Positions 1 to 10,963 of a stretch of DNA of 64,000 nt are shown in pieces (position 1 is the stretch's first letter; each line of letters opens with the position of its first letter). The position numbers were made by a program, and so were the translations under genes. This DNA is from Micromussa lordhowensis (taxonomy: Eukaryota; Cnidaria; Anthozoa; Scleractinia; Lobophylliidae): the NCBI GenBank assembly GCA_964020085.1, contig OZ026604.1, positions 19,810,397-19,874,396 on the forward strand, read 5' to 3'. A model generated the notes under the pieces. It was not told the origin of the DNA. It did no database searches and was given only the letters and a program-made list of their open reading frames with translations.

Positions 1-163
1 ACATGATTATCATTATCATAACATCATAATGCACACTACAGTAACCTTGGTTACAAATGTGAGAATTTCAGGTTGCAAAAACAAAAGAAAACACTCTGAA
101 TTTATGTCACATTGAATGGAACACAAAACCAAACCAAAAATATCGTTGTTTTTTTTTTAATAG

Positions 164-586
164 ATTGCAGATTGCAATCCTGCATTTCAATGAAAACAGT
201 GACCGGGAGCAGGCGACATTGCAAGATGGCAGTGAACGGTTTAACATTGCTTTCCCAAAGTACAAAAAAGGAGAGTATACAGTAAAGAAGATTTTAGTGA
301 AATGTACATATGGTGAGTTAAGAATGAAAAAAATTTAGAAAATTGACATTTAAAACTTCTTCATTTACATATTTCTATTACATGTGCATGGTTATACCTC
401 ACATACAGTTAAATTTTTCTTGCAGAGTATGTTGCTGACCTGAAAGAGAGTGTTGTACAAATTCTCCAAGGCATTGAAAGTCCAGTTTTAGAGAGAGCTG
501 ATGCCCCCCGATCACTCTCATCAAATTATGGCCGCCCTGACAAACAGGCTGCAGTCAATACATTAAAATCAAGATTCAGGAAGTGA
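164..586 (+). CDS. 3' end of an unrecognised multi-exon gene (two last exons)
   Basis: Two exons are visible. The first starts after one of two nearby AG acceptors (exon from 164 or 171), behind a T-rich tract, and ends at 312 before GTGAGT. The second starts at 426 after TTTTTCTTGCAG and ends with TGA at 584-586. The exons join in phase (G + AG) and give an open frame of about 100 residues. It has a basic, lysine-rich stretch (FPKYKKGEYTVKKI) and ends SRFRK. Short fragments of this flavour occur as C-termini of uncharacterised cnidarian proteins, but I do not recognise the family and assign no function. The 5' part lies outside the window, so the start is unknown. Confidence in the exons comes from good splice sites and phase; confidence in identity is nil. 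Confidence 0.55.
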
Positions 587-1249
587 CTTTCTTCACAAGG
601 ATCCTCCTCATCCTAAAAATCTTTATTGCAATATAGTGATAAGCGTATAAAGATGCTGAATTTTAAGCTCAGTTATTCAATGTGAATGGTGAACTGATCA
701 ACATGGCATGAGCATGGAACTCTTGGAGAGTAAGGTCATTTAACTGAGTTCTTATGTGACAGGCGTCCTGCATACTGCAAGGATCAGCACTGCCAAAGTC
801 ATCACGAACAATGATAAGTAAATAGAGATGGTAAATTAAATAATGACGACTTTGATCAAGTCGCCTTTCCTTGACAAACATTGCTAAACAGCCATACAAA
901 TTGTGGAAGCTAGTCATAGTGAAAATTAATTTCATTAGGATTATATTCCACCGATCAGATAAATTAAATGGAAGGAGTCGATCAGTCTTCGAAATCACAA
1001 AGATAAGATTAGATAAATAAGTGACTCAAATTCAGTGACACAGACAAAGGGAAATCGAAAATACACTTTAAATGAGGATTTTATGTTATGTTCACAATCT
1101 AAATATGTTATTCAAAGTACGTATATATATACTGTACGTCAAGTTATGGTAGATGCAATGGCAATTATTTCGTCAAATATAATCTCAAGGAAGTCCCAAT
1201 AGACTAGTAAAACAGGCTCAATTTAAATAATTCAAAAGTATTACAACTA

Positions 1250-2153
1250 TTACTCGTCTGGAAAGTGAAATCCTTCAAATATGAAGTCTTCTTCGCGCCC
1301 TGGAGGCGGGAAGTGAGCTCGTATGCAACACACGGCACATGATGGCAGAACCACTCGAACTTCCTTTCCCAAAAGACCCCAGCACCACCTCGCCAGCTGC
1401 CTGTAGGCTATGTGTCTATTTTGTTTGTGAGATGGCCCTTCGTAAGAATCTTGGTATTGTTGCTTATACTGGTACCATGCCGTCTGCAGAACCCAGCGAT
1501 TCAAACAAACGGCATGGAAGCCTGGATGCTGTGTTATGCAAACAGGGGGTTCGGCCAGTCCTTCTGCCTCGACAGCCTCATTGTTTTTGGCCACGACACA
1601 GTCAATTTCGGCACAACAAACGCACTCCACAACTCGATTTAGTCTCTGGCAACTTCCACACTCACACCTAGAATTTCCAATCGAGATTTTACTTTTGACT
1701 TCTGCATTTGAACGAAACCATATGAACACAAAAACACATTCCAGCCGAGAAACATTTCACACATAGATATTGTGGATGTCTGCACACGAAAATACAGGTA
1801 AAACAATTCCATCACAAAGACTATGACAAGAAACCTTTGTTGTCATGTTGACCTCATTTATTCGCTTAAGAAATCAAGTTACAAAATTACGGCTTGTAAA
1901 GGGAACGCGCCACAAGAAGTAAATTAATCGCTTACCAGTCTGTATTTTGCAGTCGTTCGAATTGTTCTTCATCGGACTCATTTGTGGAGTCCGTGTCTGA
2001 GCTAGCCTCGCTGTCGTAAGGTTCAAAGAGGTACGGCTGCGTTCCTTGACAGTCTTCCCATGTTGTGGCTTCTGTAGAATTTTCTTGAGACGACACAGAA
2101 GAAGAACTACACGAATCCCCCGATTCCATGTTAAATAACTCTGAGATAAACAC
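1250..2153 (-). CDS. P2X7 intracellular-domain (ballast-like) protein, two exons
   Basis: Exon 1 runs 2129 to 1936 from the preferred Met (a Met at 2153 is also in frame), and exon 2 runs 1667 to 1250. The 268-bp intron has a GTAAGC donor and a TTCTAG acceptor. The spliced frame is 204 codons. Exon 1 encodes an acidic, Ser-rich tail with a YLFEP motif. Across the junction the frame reads NTDW then CECGSC, which gives the cysteine-rich start of the domain. Exon 2 continues with ECVCCAEI, CITQHPGF, AYRQ, PSCAVCCIR and FEGFHF. These are hallmarks of the cytoplasmic C-terminal zinc- and nucleotide-binding ballast of vertebrate P2X7 receptors. No membrane segments or ATP-binding ectodomain are present, so this is the domain alone, as in many cnidarian gene models. 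Cellular role is unknown. Confidence 0.8.
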
Positions 2154-4733
2154 ACAATGGAGCTAAAGCGAGTTCTCCTTTCTACGTCATTGATCACGTG
2201 GCTAAGAAATCGTCAGTTTCACTTCCGGTCCTTGAATTGGGCGAAATTTCGCTCCTCTAGCGCAATTTTCAGCCGTTAATTTTTTTTTCTCCCGTTTTTT
2301 TGTCTCTCATACGTTTTTATACTGCATATGCTACATTTTGAACAAAAGTCGAAATATGGTGTGGAGTATCCCTTTAAAGCTTCTAGGCCTCTGCGCTGCA
2401 ATTCCTTTAAAGAATCGATCTTAAACGATCGATGGCTTCACTCGTCAACCCGCCTTCGGCCGCCATGTTGAAATTATAGTCCGATAATTATAATTATGCG
2501 TGAAAATTATGCCCGACGAAATTCTGCGGGTACTGCTCCGATTGGTTGAAACTAACAAAGGCAACCAGACGAGTCCAGCCGTGAGTTCAGGGGAGGAGCG
2601 CGGGCTCGTTTCCCGAACAGCGGCTGGAAATCGAGCCTAGCCTAAAAAGTAATGTATGCACTGACATTCTGATCATTATTTGGATAGTTAATCAACAGGA
2701 TACATCATGGTACATCAATGGAGCCAATGAATATCCAGTCTAATCACGGATTCGTCGGCTTCTTAGATGTACCATGATCTTCTTAGATGTACCATGATCT
2801 TCTTAGATGATGTGATCTTGGATCACAGATCCGGATCCGGATCCTGATCACATCAAAGGAACGCACCCTTGAATGTTGCTGTTTTTATAACCGGTTATCA
2901 GAGCAGCTCGTTTGTGTCTTTTCAGTTGATAAACTAGTCACAGACCACTTGCCTTACATTTGAATCTGATTGTTTTTTTTTTCCACAGAACGTGCTTGAT
3001 CGAATCTACCAGCGTCCGCGGATAAACGCTATCAACGAATCCAGGACTAACCACTTGTTTACTATTCCCGACCATTCGCTATTGGTGGTTTTCACGTCAC
3101 GCAAGTAAGCTTAACTATCACGCAAATATATCGAAATGTCGTACAGGAGTAATAAATAAACAAAGTGCCAAGGTTTTGAGGATGTGCGATATTCCGAACT
3201 CGAGTTATTCGGCAAAAAGTATTACTGAAGATTATAGTGCTTAGTATGGAGACACGATATTGGAGCCCCTCTGAGGGACGGGCTCAGAGGCAGGCTTGGT
3301 CCACACAGCGGTCAAACGTGGCGCGCGTGCGCAGTTCTCCCCAAAATTTCGCTTGACAAAGTCTTAAATTTTCGAAAATTTTCGCTTTCAAGCCCAAAGT
3401 TAAGACAGTCGCTGAAAAGTTAAGCTTTAAACTTCGCATATGACCAGGACATTTAGTGATGGACATCCTAAAGTCCTCCCAGCTTGTAATTTTCTCTCAC
3501 AGTACTATTTTTATAACATTTTCCTACAGAAGTCTTGCAGGTTTTCTCTTCAAACTCTTACGAAGTTCGAGGCGGCGAAAACCGGAAGTGGCGTTGGATT
3601 TTTGCGTTTGACCGCTGTGTGGGCTTGGTCGCGATTCCGAAGGGTGGCTGACCAAATTGATCGCGGTGACAAGATCAGCTCTGTTCTCTTTGCGCGTGCC
3701 TCGGTCTTCTGAGAGAAAAGAAATGTTATATAAGAAGCGGTTCGCAAAAACTAGCAGCAGTTTGCTAAGCGGGAAAAAAAGCACAACAGCTTGCTTTCGA
3801 AATAAATAAGAACGACTGGCAGCAACGAGTTTTGGAAGACTACTACCAGACTAATAGCTTCGTGAAGATACGAGAGCTTAGAAACTGGCGCTAATAGGCT
3901 ACGCTTGAAACTCAATTAAACGCCTTTCGCTAGAGATCTGAGCGCATTTTAAAATTAAAGGAAATCCCTCAAAGAAAACCACCTGGCTTGTAAAATGAAA
4001 ACACAATGAAATCGCTTAAACTCAAATTTCATATAAAAATGCTTGCTTTCACTATCTCAAAGTGAACAAAGCATTCGTTTTTATTTCTCAAATTCGAGTA
4101 AATGGTACCGAGACATTTAGTACAATGTCTTCCTGTTTGAAATGCTTTTTTTTTAATATACACACTCATTAAACTCGAACCAGCTCTCAGAAAGACGCCG
4201 ATTAAAAATTCATAAGTAACAAGCATCTGCATAATTTTAAAATGAATCACTCTGTTGAGGAAAGATCAATAGATTAAAAGCGACTGGCCATTGGCCCGTT
4301 GGTCGACAAAAGCTGTTCAGCACAAAGGACTCAGTTTGGGTTGTCTCGCATCAGACATCTGAACACGTGCAAAAATCATACAAAATACAGCCGATAAATA
4401 GATGCAAATACATAAGTCTGATTGAAAAACCTATTATCAAGTCACTTAAGCATCGCTGAAATCATTCTCGACTGTGTATTTTCCCATTTTCAAAGGATTG
4501 CTAGATAATTCTTCTGTGGTAAGACGAGAAACTGAATTTCGAGTATTTTTAACTACTGTTTGGTAAGTCCTAGCCTTAGGGTTTTTTATCGCAATTTTTA
4601 TACAAATATTCATGAATATATATTATATCGCTCCTGACTCTATAAGCCTAAGGATCTCGATCAAATTATATATACTTTCATTGCGTTCGATAAATCAATT
4701 TATCTACTCATTTTCAGCGAAAAGATTTATCAT
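2154..4733. other. Intergenic spacer with short repeats and one exon-like segment
   Basis: No complete gene is seen. A short tandem repeat of TCTTAGATGTACCATGATC lies at about 2758-2805, followed by overlapping GGATCC units near 2830. An 18-bp exact inverted pair (ccacacagcggtcaaacg and its complement) sits near 3301 and 3605, so 3.3-3.6 kb may be a degenerate element. The stretch 4250-4733 is presumably promoter and 5' UTR of the downstream E-Syt gene, but I see no defining motif. Confidence 0.5.
2989..3104 (+). other. Possible orphan internal exon
   Basis: A strong T-run plus CCACAG acceptor precedes 2989, and a CAA|GTAAGC donor follows 3104. The segment is open in one frame for 38 codons and reads as ordinary protein (begins NVLDRIYQRPR). 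No neighbouring exon on the same strand was found, so it could belong to an unannotated transcript, be a dead exon, or be chance. Confidence 0.25.
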
Positions 4734-7043
4734 TTGGCAAAGATGGAGAACCAGGAAAATAAGAGCATTTCATCGAAAATCTTTAACGCATTTTCCAGAA
4801 AGGATCGACGAAAATACGGCATTTATTTTCTCGTTGCGACCATGCTGTGGCTCCTTGGGTCTTGGAATATAAGCTTTGCATGGATTATTTTGTTAGTCGC
4901 CATTTACGTACTCGGGGAATATCATTCGGAAGTTAACAAACGGAGGCGAAGAAACTTACGCGAAACTTCCTACGAACCGAACCTCTCCAAGATCAAAACA
5001 TTTCCGATACCACCCGTCTATTTGTCAGAGAGCGAAAATGCAATGTGGCTGAATAATGTTATTAACAGAATGTGGCCATTGATCGAGGGTATAGCTAGAA
5101 GGATCATTAAAGACAGTGTTGAGCCAGAGATCCAAAAGAAGCTTCCCGCAGCCTTAAAGACCCTTTACTTCGACAAGATCGAGTTGGGCCAAAAGCCTCC
5201 GTTTATTGGTAATATAAGATCGTATTCTAGAGGCAGTTGTTCGGCGCGAGCTTCAGAATTCATTATGGACGTGGATTTAACTTACAATGGGGACGCGCAG
5301 CTGAAACTTACAGTGAAAAACGTCAAGCTGGGAATTTCAGACTTTCAAATTCACGGAACGCTTCGAATTATTCTAAAGCCACTCTTGACGGATCAGTCTA
5401 TCGTCGGAGGAGTAACTCTGTTTTTCCTGAAGAGACCTAGAATCGCGTTTAATTTGACAAACTTGTTAAATGTGTTGGACTTCCCTGGATTGAAGAAAAC
5501 CTTGCGAGGCATTGTGGACGACGTCATCGCCAGCTTCGTGGTTATACCCAATCGGATCGCAATTCCTTTGGCGGGAAGCGTGGATGCCAGCGACCTACGG
5601 TATCCAATCCCCGAGGGTTTACTGCACGTCCAGATGTTGGAAGCGCGGGAACTGGTGAAATCAGATTTTTCGCTTCTTGGCAAGGGTACTCCAGACCCTT
5701 ACGCTATCTTGGAAGTTGGCGCTCAAACCTTTCGCACCGAGACGAAGAAAAATGATTCAAATCCCACTTGGAAAGAAACCTTCGAGGCATTTGTTGACAA
5801 TTCTGAAGGGCAAGAACTCGAAGTCTATCTTTACGATCACGACCTTGCTTCGAAAGATTCTAAACTCGGTCACGTAGATTTCAAAATTCACTCCGTTGTC
5901 AAGGGCGGTGTCCAAGACGTCTGGTTGCCCTTAGAAAAAGCCAAGCAAGGCAAGGTCCACATGCAGTTGGATTGGTTTGCTCTCAGCAGTGATCCACTGC
6001 ATTTTAGATATACCAAAGAAAACGAAACCGTTGCCGTATTGATTGTTAAATTGATCAAAGCGCAAAATCTCCCGCGTCGCACGAGGTCTGTATCAGCGAG
6101 GAAAATCTTCTGTAGGGTATCCGTGGGAAATACGACGTCAGATACGATGTGCTCCTACGGGGAAGACGCGGAATGGGGACAATCCCTACGATTCCTACTA
6201 ACCGATCCCCACGAAGAGGCTCACATCGGGCTGATGGAAGGAAACGGTAACACCAGCCTAGGTTCTGTGGTGTTCACTGTTCGGAAGCTGATAGAGGAAC
6301 CGGAAATGACCCTTCAAGACTGCTTCCAACTGCAAAGCGGAACCGGAAGTATCGTCTGCAAGTTCATCCTCCGCGCCCTGAAGGCTGTGGATACCTGTGA
6401 CGCCTCAGCGTCCCTGCTGATAGGCAGAAAGTTCAATGCCTGCCTCGACAACGGAAACTACCTCCAGCGAGCAGATACGCCGACATTTGCGCCGGAAGTT
6501 GAAGTTCAGGAAGAACCGTCCAGCTCTGAGGACAGCTACAGCAGCCAAACTACTGAGAAGACGTCCAGTAACGGTTCTTCACCCAGTGGAAGCATAGCCG
6601 ACGACACTTCTATTGGGCAAAGTCCCGAAGCTTCGGTACGGGATTACCTGTCCCGAGGGGAAGTTTCGTTGAAGCTTATATACGACCATCGCGGAAACCG
6701 GCTTGTTGTTACTGTTCTTTATGCAAAGAATCTATCATACCCAGAGCCAAAATCGAAGACAAACCCTTGTGTGCAGATGAAAATGCTTCCTTCTCACTCT
6801 AAGAAATCCATTCGCAAGACGCGTTCAATTGCTGGTAGTCTTAATCCCATCTTTAACGAGACTTTCGAATACGTGATCGGGCTTGATCAACTGGCTGATA
6901 AGCAGCTACAAGTGACGGTCAAAAACGAGCGTTTTGTCCAGTTACCAGGGAAACGAAGAGACCTAATCGGCCATACTTCAATAAAACTCTGTGAGCTGAG
7001 TTTGTCAACTGGCGTAACAATGAACTGCGAAATAACAAAATGA
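4734..7043 (+). CDS. Extended synaptotagmin (E-Syt), intronless
   Basis: This 769-residue protein matches the E-Syt/tricalbin architecture, which tethers ER to plasma membrane and transfers glycerolipids. A basic N-terminus leads into a hydrophobic hairpin at about 29-61. An SMP lipid-transfer domain follows at about 99-285. C2A lies at about 294-415 and keeps candidate calcium ligands D311, D321, D368, D370 and D375. A degenerate second C2 is at about 425-560, with most acidic ligands missing. After a Ser-rich linker (about 595-640) a C-terminal C2 at about 645-769 has a basic surface (KKSIRKTR), as in the E-Syt C2 that binds PI(4,5)P2. Length is close to E-Syt2/3. A second in-frame Met three codons later is equally possible as start. 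The absence of introns is unusual and suggests a retrocopy, but the frame is intact. Confidence 0.93.
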   Translation: MAKMENQENKSISSKIFNAFSRKDRRKYGIYFLVATMLWLLGSWNISFAWIILLVAIYVLGEYHSEVNKRRRRNLRETSYEPNLSKIKTFPIPPVYLSESENAMWLNNVINRMWPLIEGIARRIIKDSVEPEIQKKLPAALKTLYFDKIELGQKPPFIGNIRSYSRGSCSARASEFIMDVDLTYNGDAQLKLTVKNVKLGISDFQIHGTLRIILKPLLTDQSIVGGVTLFFLKRPRIAFNLTNLLNVLDFPGLKKTLRGIVDDVIASFVVIPNRIAIPLAGSVDASDLRYPIPEGLLHVQMLEARELVKSDFSLLGKGTPDPYAILEVGAQTFRTETKKNDSNPTWKETFEAFVDNSEGQELEVYLYDHDLASKDSKLGHVDFKIHSVVKGGVQDVWLPLEKAKQGKVHMQLDWFALSSDPLHFRYTKENETVAVLIVKLIKAQNLPRRTRSVSARKIFCRVSVGNTTSDTMCSYGEDAEWGQSLRFLLTDPHEEAHIGLMEGNGNTSLGSVVFTVRKLIEEPEMTLQDCFQLQSGTGSIVCKFILRALKAVDTCDASASLLIGRKFNACLDNGNYLQRADTPTFAPEVEVQEEPSSSEDSYSSQTTEKTSSNGSSPSGSIADDTSIGQSPEASVRDYLSRGEVSLKLIYDHRGNRLVVTVLYAKNLSYPEPKSKTNPCVQMKMLPSHSKKSIRKTRSIAGSLNPIFNETFEYVIGLDQLADKQLQVTVKNERFVQLPGKRRDLIGHTSIKLCELSLSTGVTMNCEITK

Positions 7044-9383
7044 AAACCCTGGCCTCTCTTGTCTGGCAGTGGAACTGAAACGAGGCACTTGATGGATGTT
7101 CTTCTCCGAAATGACCTGGAAAGACTGGGAACGAGAAATTTATAGACAGAAAAGTTGGGGTAACGACTGTCAATTCAATCAATTAGTCAATCAATCACTT
7201 ATTTAATCAATCAATCATGTATTTACCCACGTGTCGTCTATACATACGGGCAGATAAGACGGAAATAACAAATGTCAATTCCTGGTTCTGCCAGTAAAGT
7301 ACTTTTCGTTCTGCTCTCCGGGGGCGGACTTCCATATAAAATGGACGAGGGTGATCGTCGGAAATTTTGAAAAGAACCGGCCCTAAGAGGTACCAAGATC
7401 CTCTTTTGTGGGGGTGGCTTGAATTTTTTTCCACCCCGGCCTAAAAGGTACCAATTCTAAAACAACACATTAATTTAAGTAGCATTGATTTTCTTGGCTC
7501 AATAGCCTAAAGGTACCGCAAAAGGTCTAGCTGTGAACCTTTTAAGGCTAAAAATCCAAAGAGGCACCAAGAGCCCGCCTTTTTAACCTCTAAAATGTAC
7601 AAAGAGCACCCTGTCCTTTTTTTATGGGAGCGTTCCCCCCCCCCCCCGGATTCTGCTCATCAATTCATAAGATATAAGATGGTGGACAAGGCCTGGAAGA
7701 TCTTTCCTACTCTGTTTCTGCCATGCAACCTTCACGCTGCCTTACACGAACTTTCTATATTTTTCACCAGGTTATGCAATAAGAACTTCGCTGGGAACAG
7801 CAATTTATATTCCGATCAAACCGTAACTTCGTTGTATTCAGTTCAAACAAGAAATTCTCCTTGCGGGTACATGCATTTCTAACAGCAAGTGTTTCGAGAA
7901 TTTGGGGGGGGGGAGTACCTATGTCGGTTGACAGTTACAGGAAACGCATAGCTTTCTGACGGCGATGAAGGTTAAATTTTCGATGGTTTGATGGCGGATT
8001 GCGAATTTGGTTTTCTTACTTGACAGTTAACGTTTAATTTTTACGCTGTTTGACGCTTCACGATTAACCCCACTGAGACCTAATGATGATCTTTCCTTTC
8101 AAAATACTCTCGGAGTTCTCATACAGACAATTTCATTCCAGGGACTAGGTAGGAACATCCAAGCTGTTACAATTCACGCCTTGTCAGTATTAATAACTCT
8201 CTTTAGTGCAAACATTCGAAACATAACTACACAGCTAGGCTTGCTAATCTCAAACAAGTAAAATCAAGATGCAGGAAGTTCTTTTTATTATTATTAATAT
8301 TTTTTATTTAAATTTGTTTTTTATTCGCAATTGTTATTTTATTATTTTTTAAATTACTTTTTAATTATTTTAAAATTTTAATTTTTTTTATAATGCAGGA
8401 AGTTCGAATACTCCAAAATTACTTGAAAGAAATCCGTTTACAGAAACAATCGAAAATCCTTGGCCGATTTTTGTAAAAGGCTCGCAATACACCCTTCTAG
8501 ATATCATAAAATATAAATTACTCGTATATACTTTCTTTCATTAAAATCCTTATCATAACTAATCAGTAATCCAGAGGCTGCGGTAAAGGCTCGTAGAGTC
8601 ATGTAAAGAAGCTATTAATAAAGTAATAAAGTCTAATTATTCAAAGATTACCGCTATGTGTTACGTTTGTCGGAGAATTAAGTTCAAGTTATCTCCCAGA
8701 AAAGGAGAGAAAAACAACTTTGACTGAGCTGTTTTTACAGGGCTGGCTGGGTATACTCTCAAGAACACAAAGTTTGCATCTGCGTGAGAGGGAGAGCAGA
8801 ACCGGCGGCAGATCGGAAAAAAGCGGTATTAAGGCGGGGGTAAACGTGAAAGCTGTTTTGAGGTCGCTTAACACGGCCTTTCTGCCAATATCTCGGTCAC
8901 GTTTCAAGTGACACTAAATCTCTCTGCTTATCTCATTAACCACTGTTTGGGGGTTTTGTGTAAATTTTTGGGTGATTTTTGGGCATTTTGGGAAAGAGAT
9001 ATTTTTTCTCAAAGGATAGGTTAAATTGAGGAAAATATGAAATGTTGAAGATTTGATGGATTTGCAAAATTGAAATTTGAAGTGAAGAAGTAGTAGACGG
9101 ATACCAAACAGTCCCCCAGCAACCTGGGGCTCTCTTTTGCGGGGGTCAACTGTCTGGTAGTGTTTCCAACCCATCTTAATCCTAACAATTTCCCTTTTTA
9201 TATCACTTCAAATTTCACGCCTATTCATGTTTACCCCCGCCTTAAGGTTGCTAAGTTCTATTTTCATCAAAAGCACATAAAAACCGAGCAGTCGAAGGTA
9301 CCTCTAAAGTTGACAGGTCATCGTGATGTGATCTGTGGCTCAGACGACCTGGTCCAGTGTTCTCATAGTACTGCTCTATGGTC
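7044..9383. other. Spacer with simple repeats, no gene seen
   Basis: The stretch holds a degenerate TCAA/ATCA repeat at about 7170-7220, repeated short 'taaaggtacc' units between about 7380 and 7560, a C-run at about 7636-7648, a G-run near 7904-7912, and a very AT-rich tract at about 8275-8395. Short ORFs present have no recognisable domain. Confidence 0.5.
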
Positions 9384-10208
9384 GATTGTGACGCTGTTAA
9401 AAAGCGCACGCCGGCTGCAAACTTGGTGGGCTATAGGGATTACCTTAGACTAACTTTTCCTGTATTCAGTTCTGGGAAAAAAAACTGCTATTATACAACA
9501 AATATCCAGCTTAATTGGAATGCACACTGCGGCCAATTCTTCTCATAGCCGGAGCTACATACCGGACAGCGGATTCAGGCGTGGTGCTCCGAGAAGAGGC
9601 TTGGAACTGAACGTCTGGGACGCGCAACCAGCCAGTGTTCGCTTTTATTTCACTCTTAATTCCCAGTCTGCAGTCTGCATTTCACACTGGCTAAGTCATG
9701 TGATCACTTTGAGGGGCTTGAATAGCATCAGACAGTAGTAATCAAAGGTTACGAGAGTGCGTTCGACGCCTTCACTTTTAATGATTTCATTCGACTCAAA
9801 ATTCCTGTATGTTGCTGTAATCATCAATTTCCTTTTATATCAGCAACCAAAGTTTCTAGGTAGTCTCCCTAGCAGCCGTTTTTAGTATCGTCACGCAACG
9901 CTCCTGGGGAGGAACGTTGCGTGACGAGAGGATGAGAGGATTATAGCCAACTCATATCCAACGCGCGCTTGTGGAATAATTGTTAAATATAGGCCTTTTG
10001 TTTGACACCAGCACGTTGTACGTACTTGATAGATTAAAGTTGGCCGCATTGGCCTTCGATGACTGGAAGTAAGCTCCATGAATTCAAATAACACAAATAC
10101 TGATCATGAAATTACAATTTCCTCGCTTGTGATTGGTTTTAAAAACTCCTATTTTCCACATATTAATTCACTTACCAAGTTGTTATCGGACAGTTCAATA
10201 ACCCAATC

Positions 10209-10239
<31 letters not shown>

Positions 10240-10398
10240 GACATTCAAAGTACTCAAAGTTGTAGTTTAAGCTGGATAAGTTGTATAATAGCAGTTTTTC
10301 CCAGAACTGAATACTGGTAAAGTTAGTCTAAGGTAAACCCCTATAAACCATCAGGTTTGCAGCCGGTATGCGCTTTTACAGCGCCACAATCCAGCACG
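9384..10398. repeat. Foldback element with ~115-bp inverted ends
   Basis: The left arm (about 9384-9510) and right arm (about 10270-10398) are imperfect reverse complements. Shared blocks include AAAAGCGCA, GCCGGCTGCAAAC, CCTTAGACTAAC and CAGTTCTGGGAAAA. The 0.76-kb interior has no recognisable transposase, so it is a non-autonomous foldback or MITE-like element. It lies just upstream of the vanin gene. No convincing target-site duplication was found. Confidence 0.65.
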
Positions 10399-10454
10399 TC
10401 AAGATTCGAAAATCGTTCCGCCTTTTACCTTGTATTTATTGTGAGAACACCAGG

Positions 10455-10640
10455 CCACTGATAGCCCATCATTCTCATAGCAAACTCAAAACTGAATTGA
10501 AAATCAAATGTTGTATTTTGATGGCCCATCGTTCTCAGTAAATTCAAAACAAATTGAAAATCAAATGTTGTGTTTTAATGGCCCATCCTTCTTATTGCAA
10601 ACTCAAAACCAAAATGAAAGTCAAATGCTTTGATTTGATT
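10455..10640 (+). repeat. ~60-bp tandem repeat, three degenerate units
   Basis: Three successive units each contain 'atggcccatc' (or variant), 'ttctcatagcaaactcaaaac' or shortened forms, and 'gaaaatcaaatg'. Starts are near 10459, 10520 and 10577. The following 10640-10840 is T-rich low-complexity DNA. Confidence 0.7.
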
Positions 10641-10963
10641 TTTAATGTCATTTTTATTTTATTATATTTTACTATTAGTCTACTTTTATTGTTTTGTTTT
10701 ATTTTTCTGACATTTTTATGGAATTTTAATTTAATTTTATTTGTGTGTTTATTGCTCATTTTTTTACTTCTTTGTTATTTTCATTTTATGTCATCTAGTT
10801 TTCTGACCAATACTACGTATATTAATGTAATTTTCCTATGAGAATGCTGGGCCACCATGGTTAGGAGAGTTGCGTGACAGTCGTTCCCTGAAGAGCCTGG
10901 TATCGAGGTTGTGATTGTAGAGCACGCCTGGAAGATTTCATTGTCTGTGCAATCTGCCAAGTC

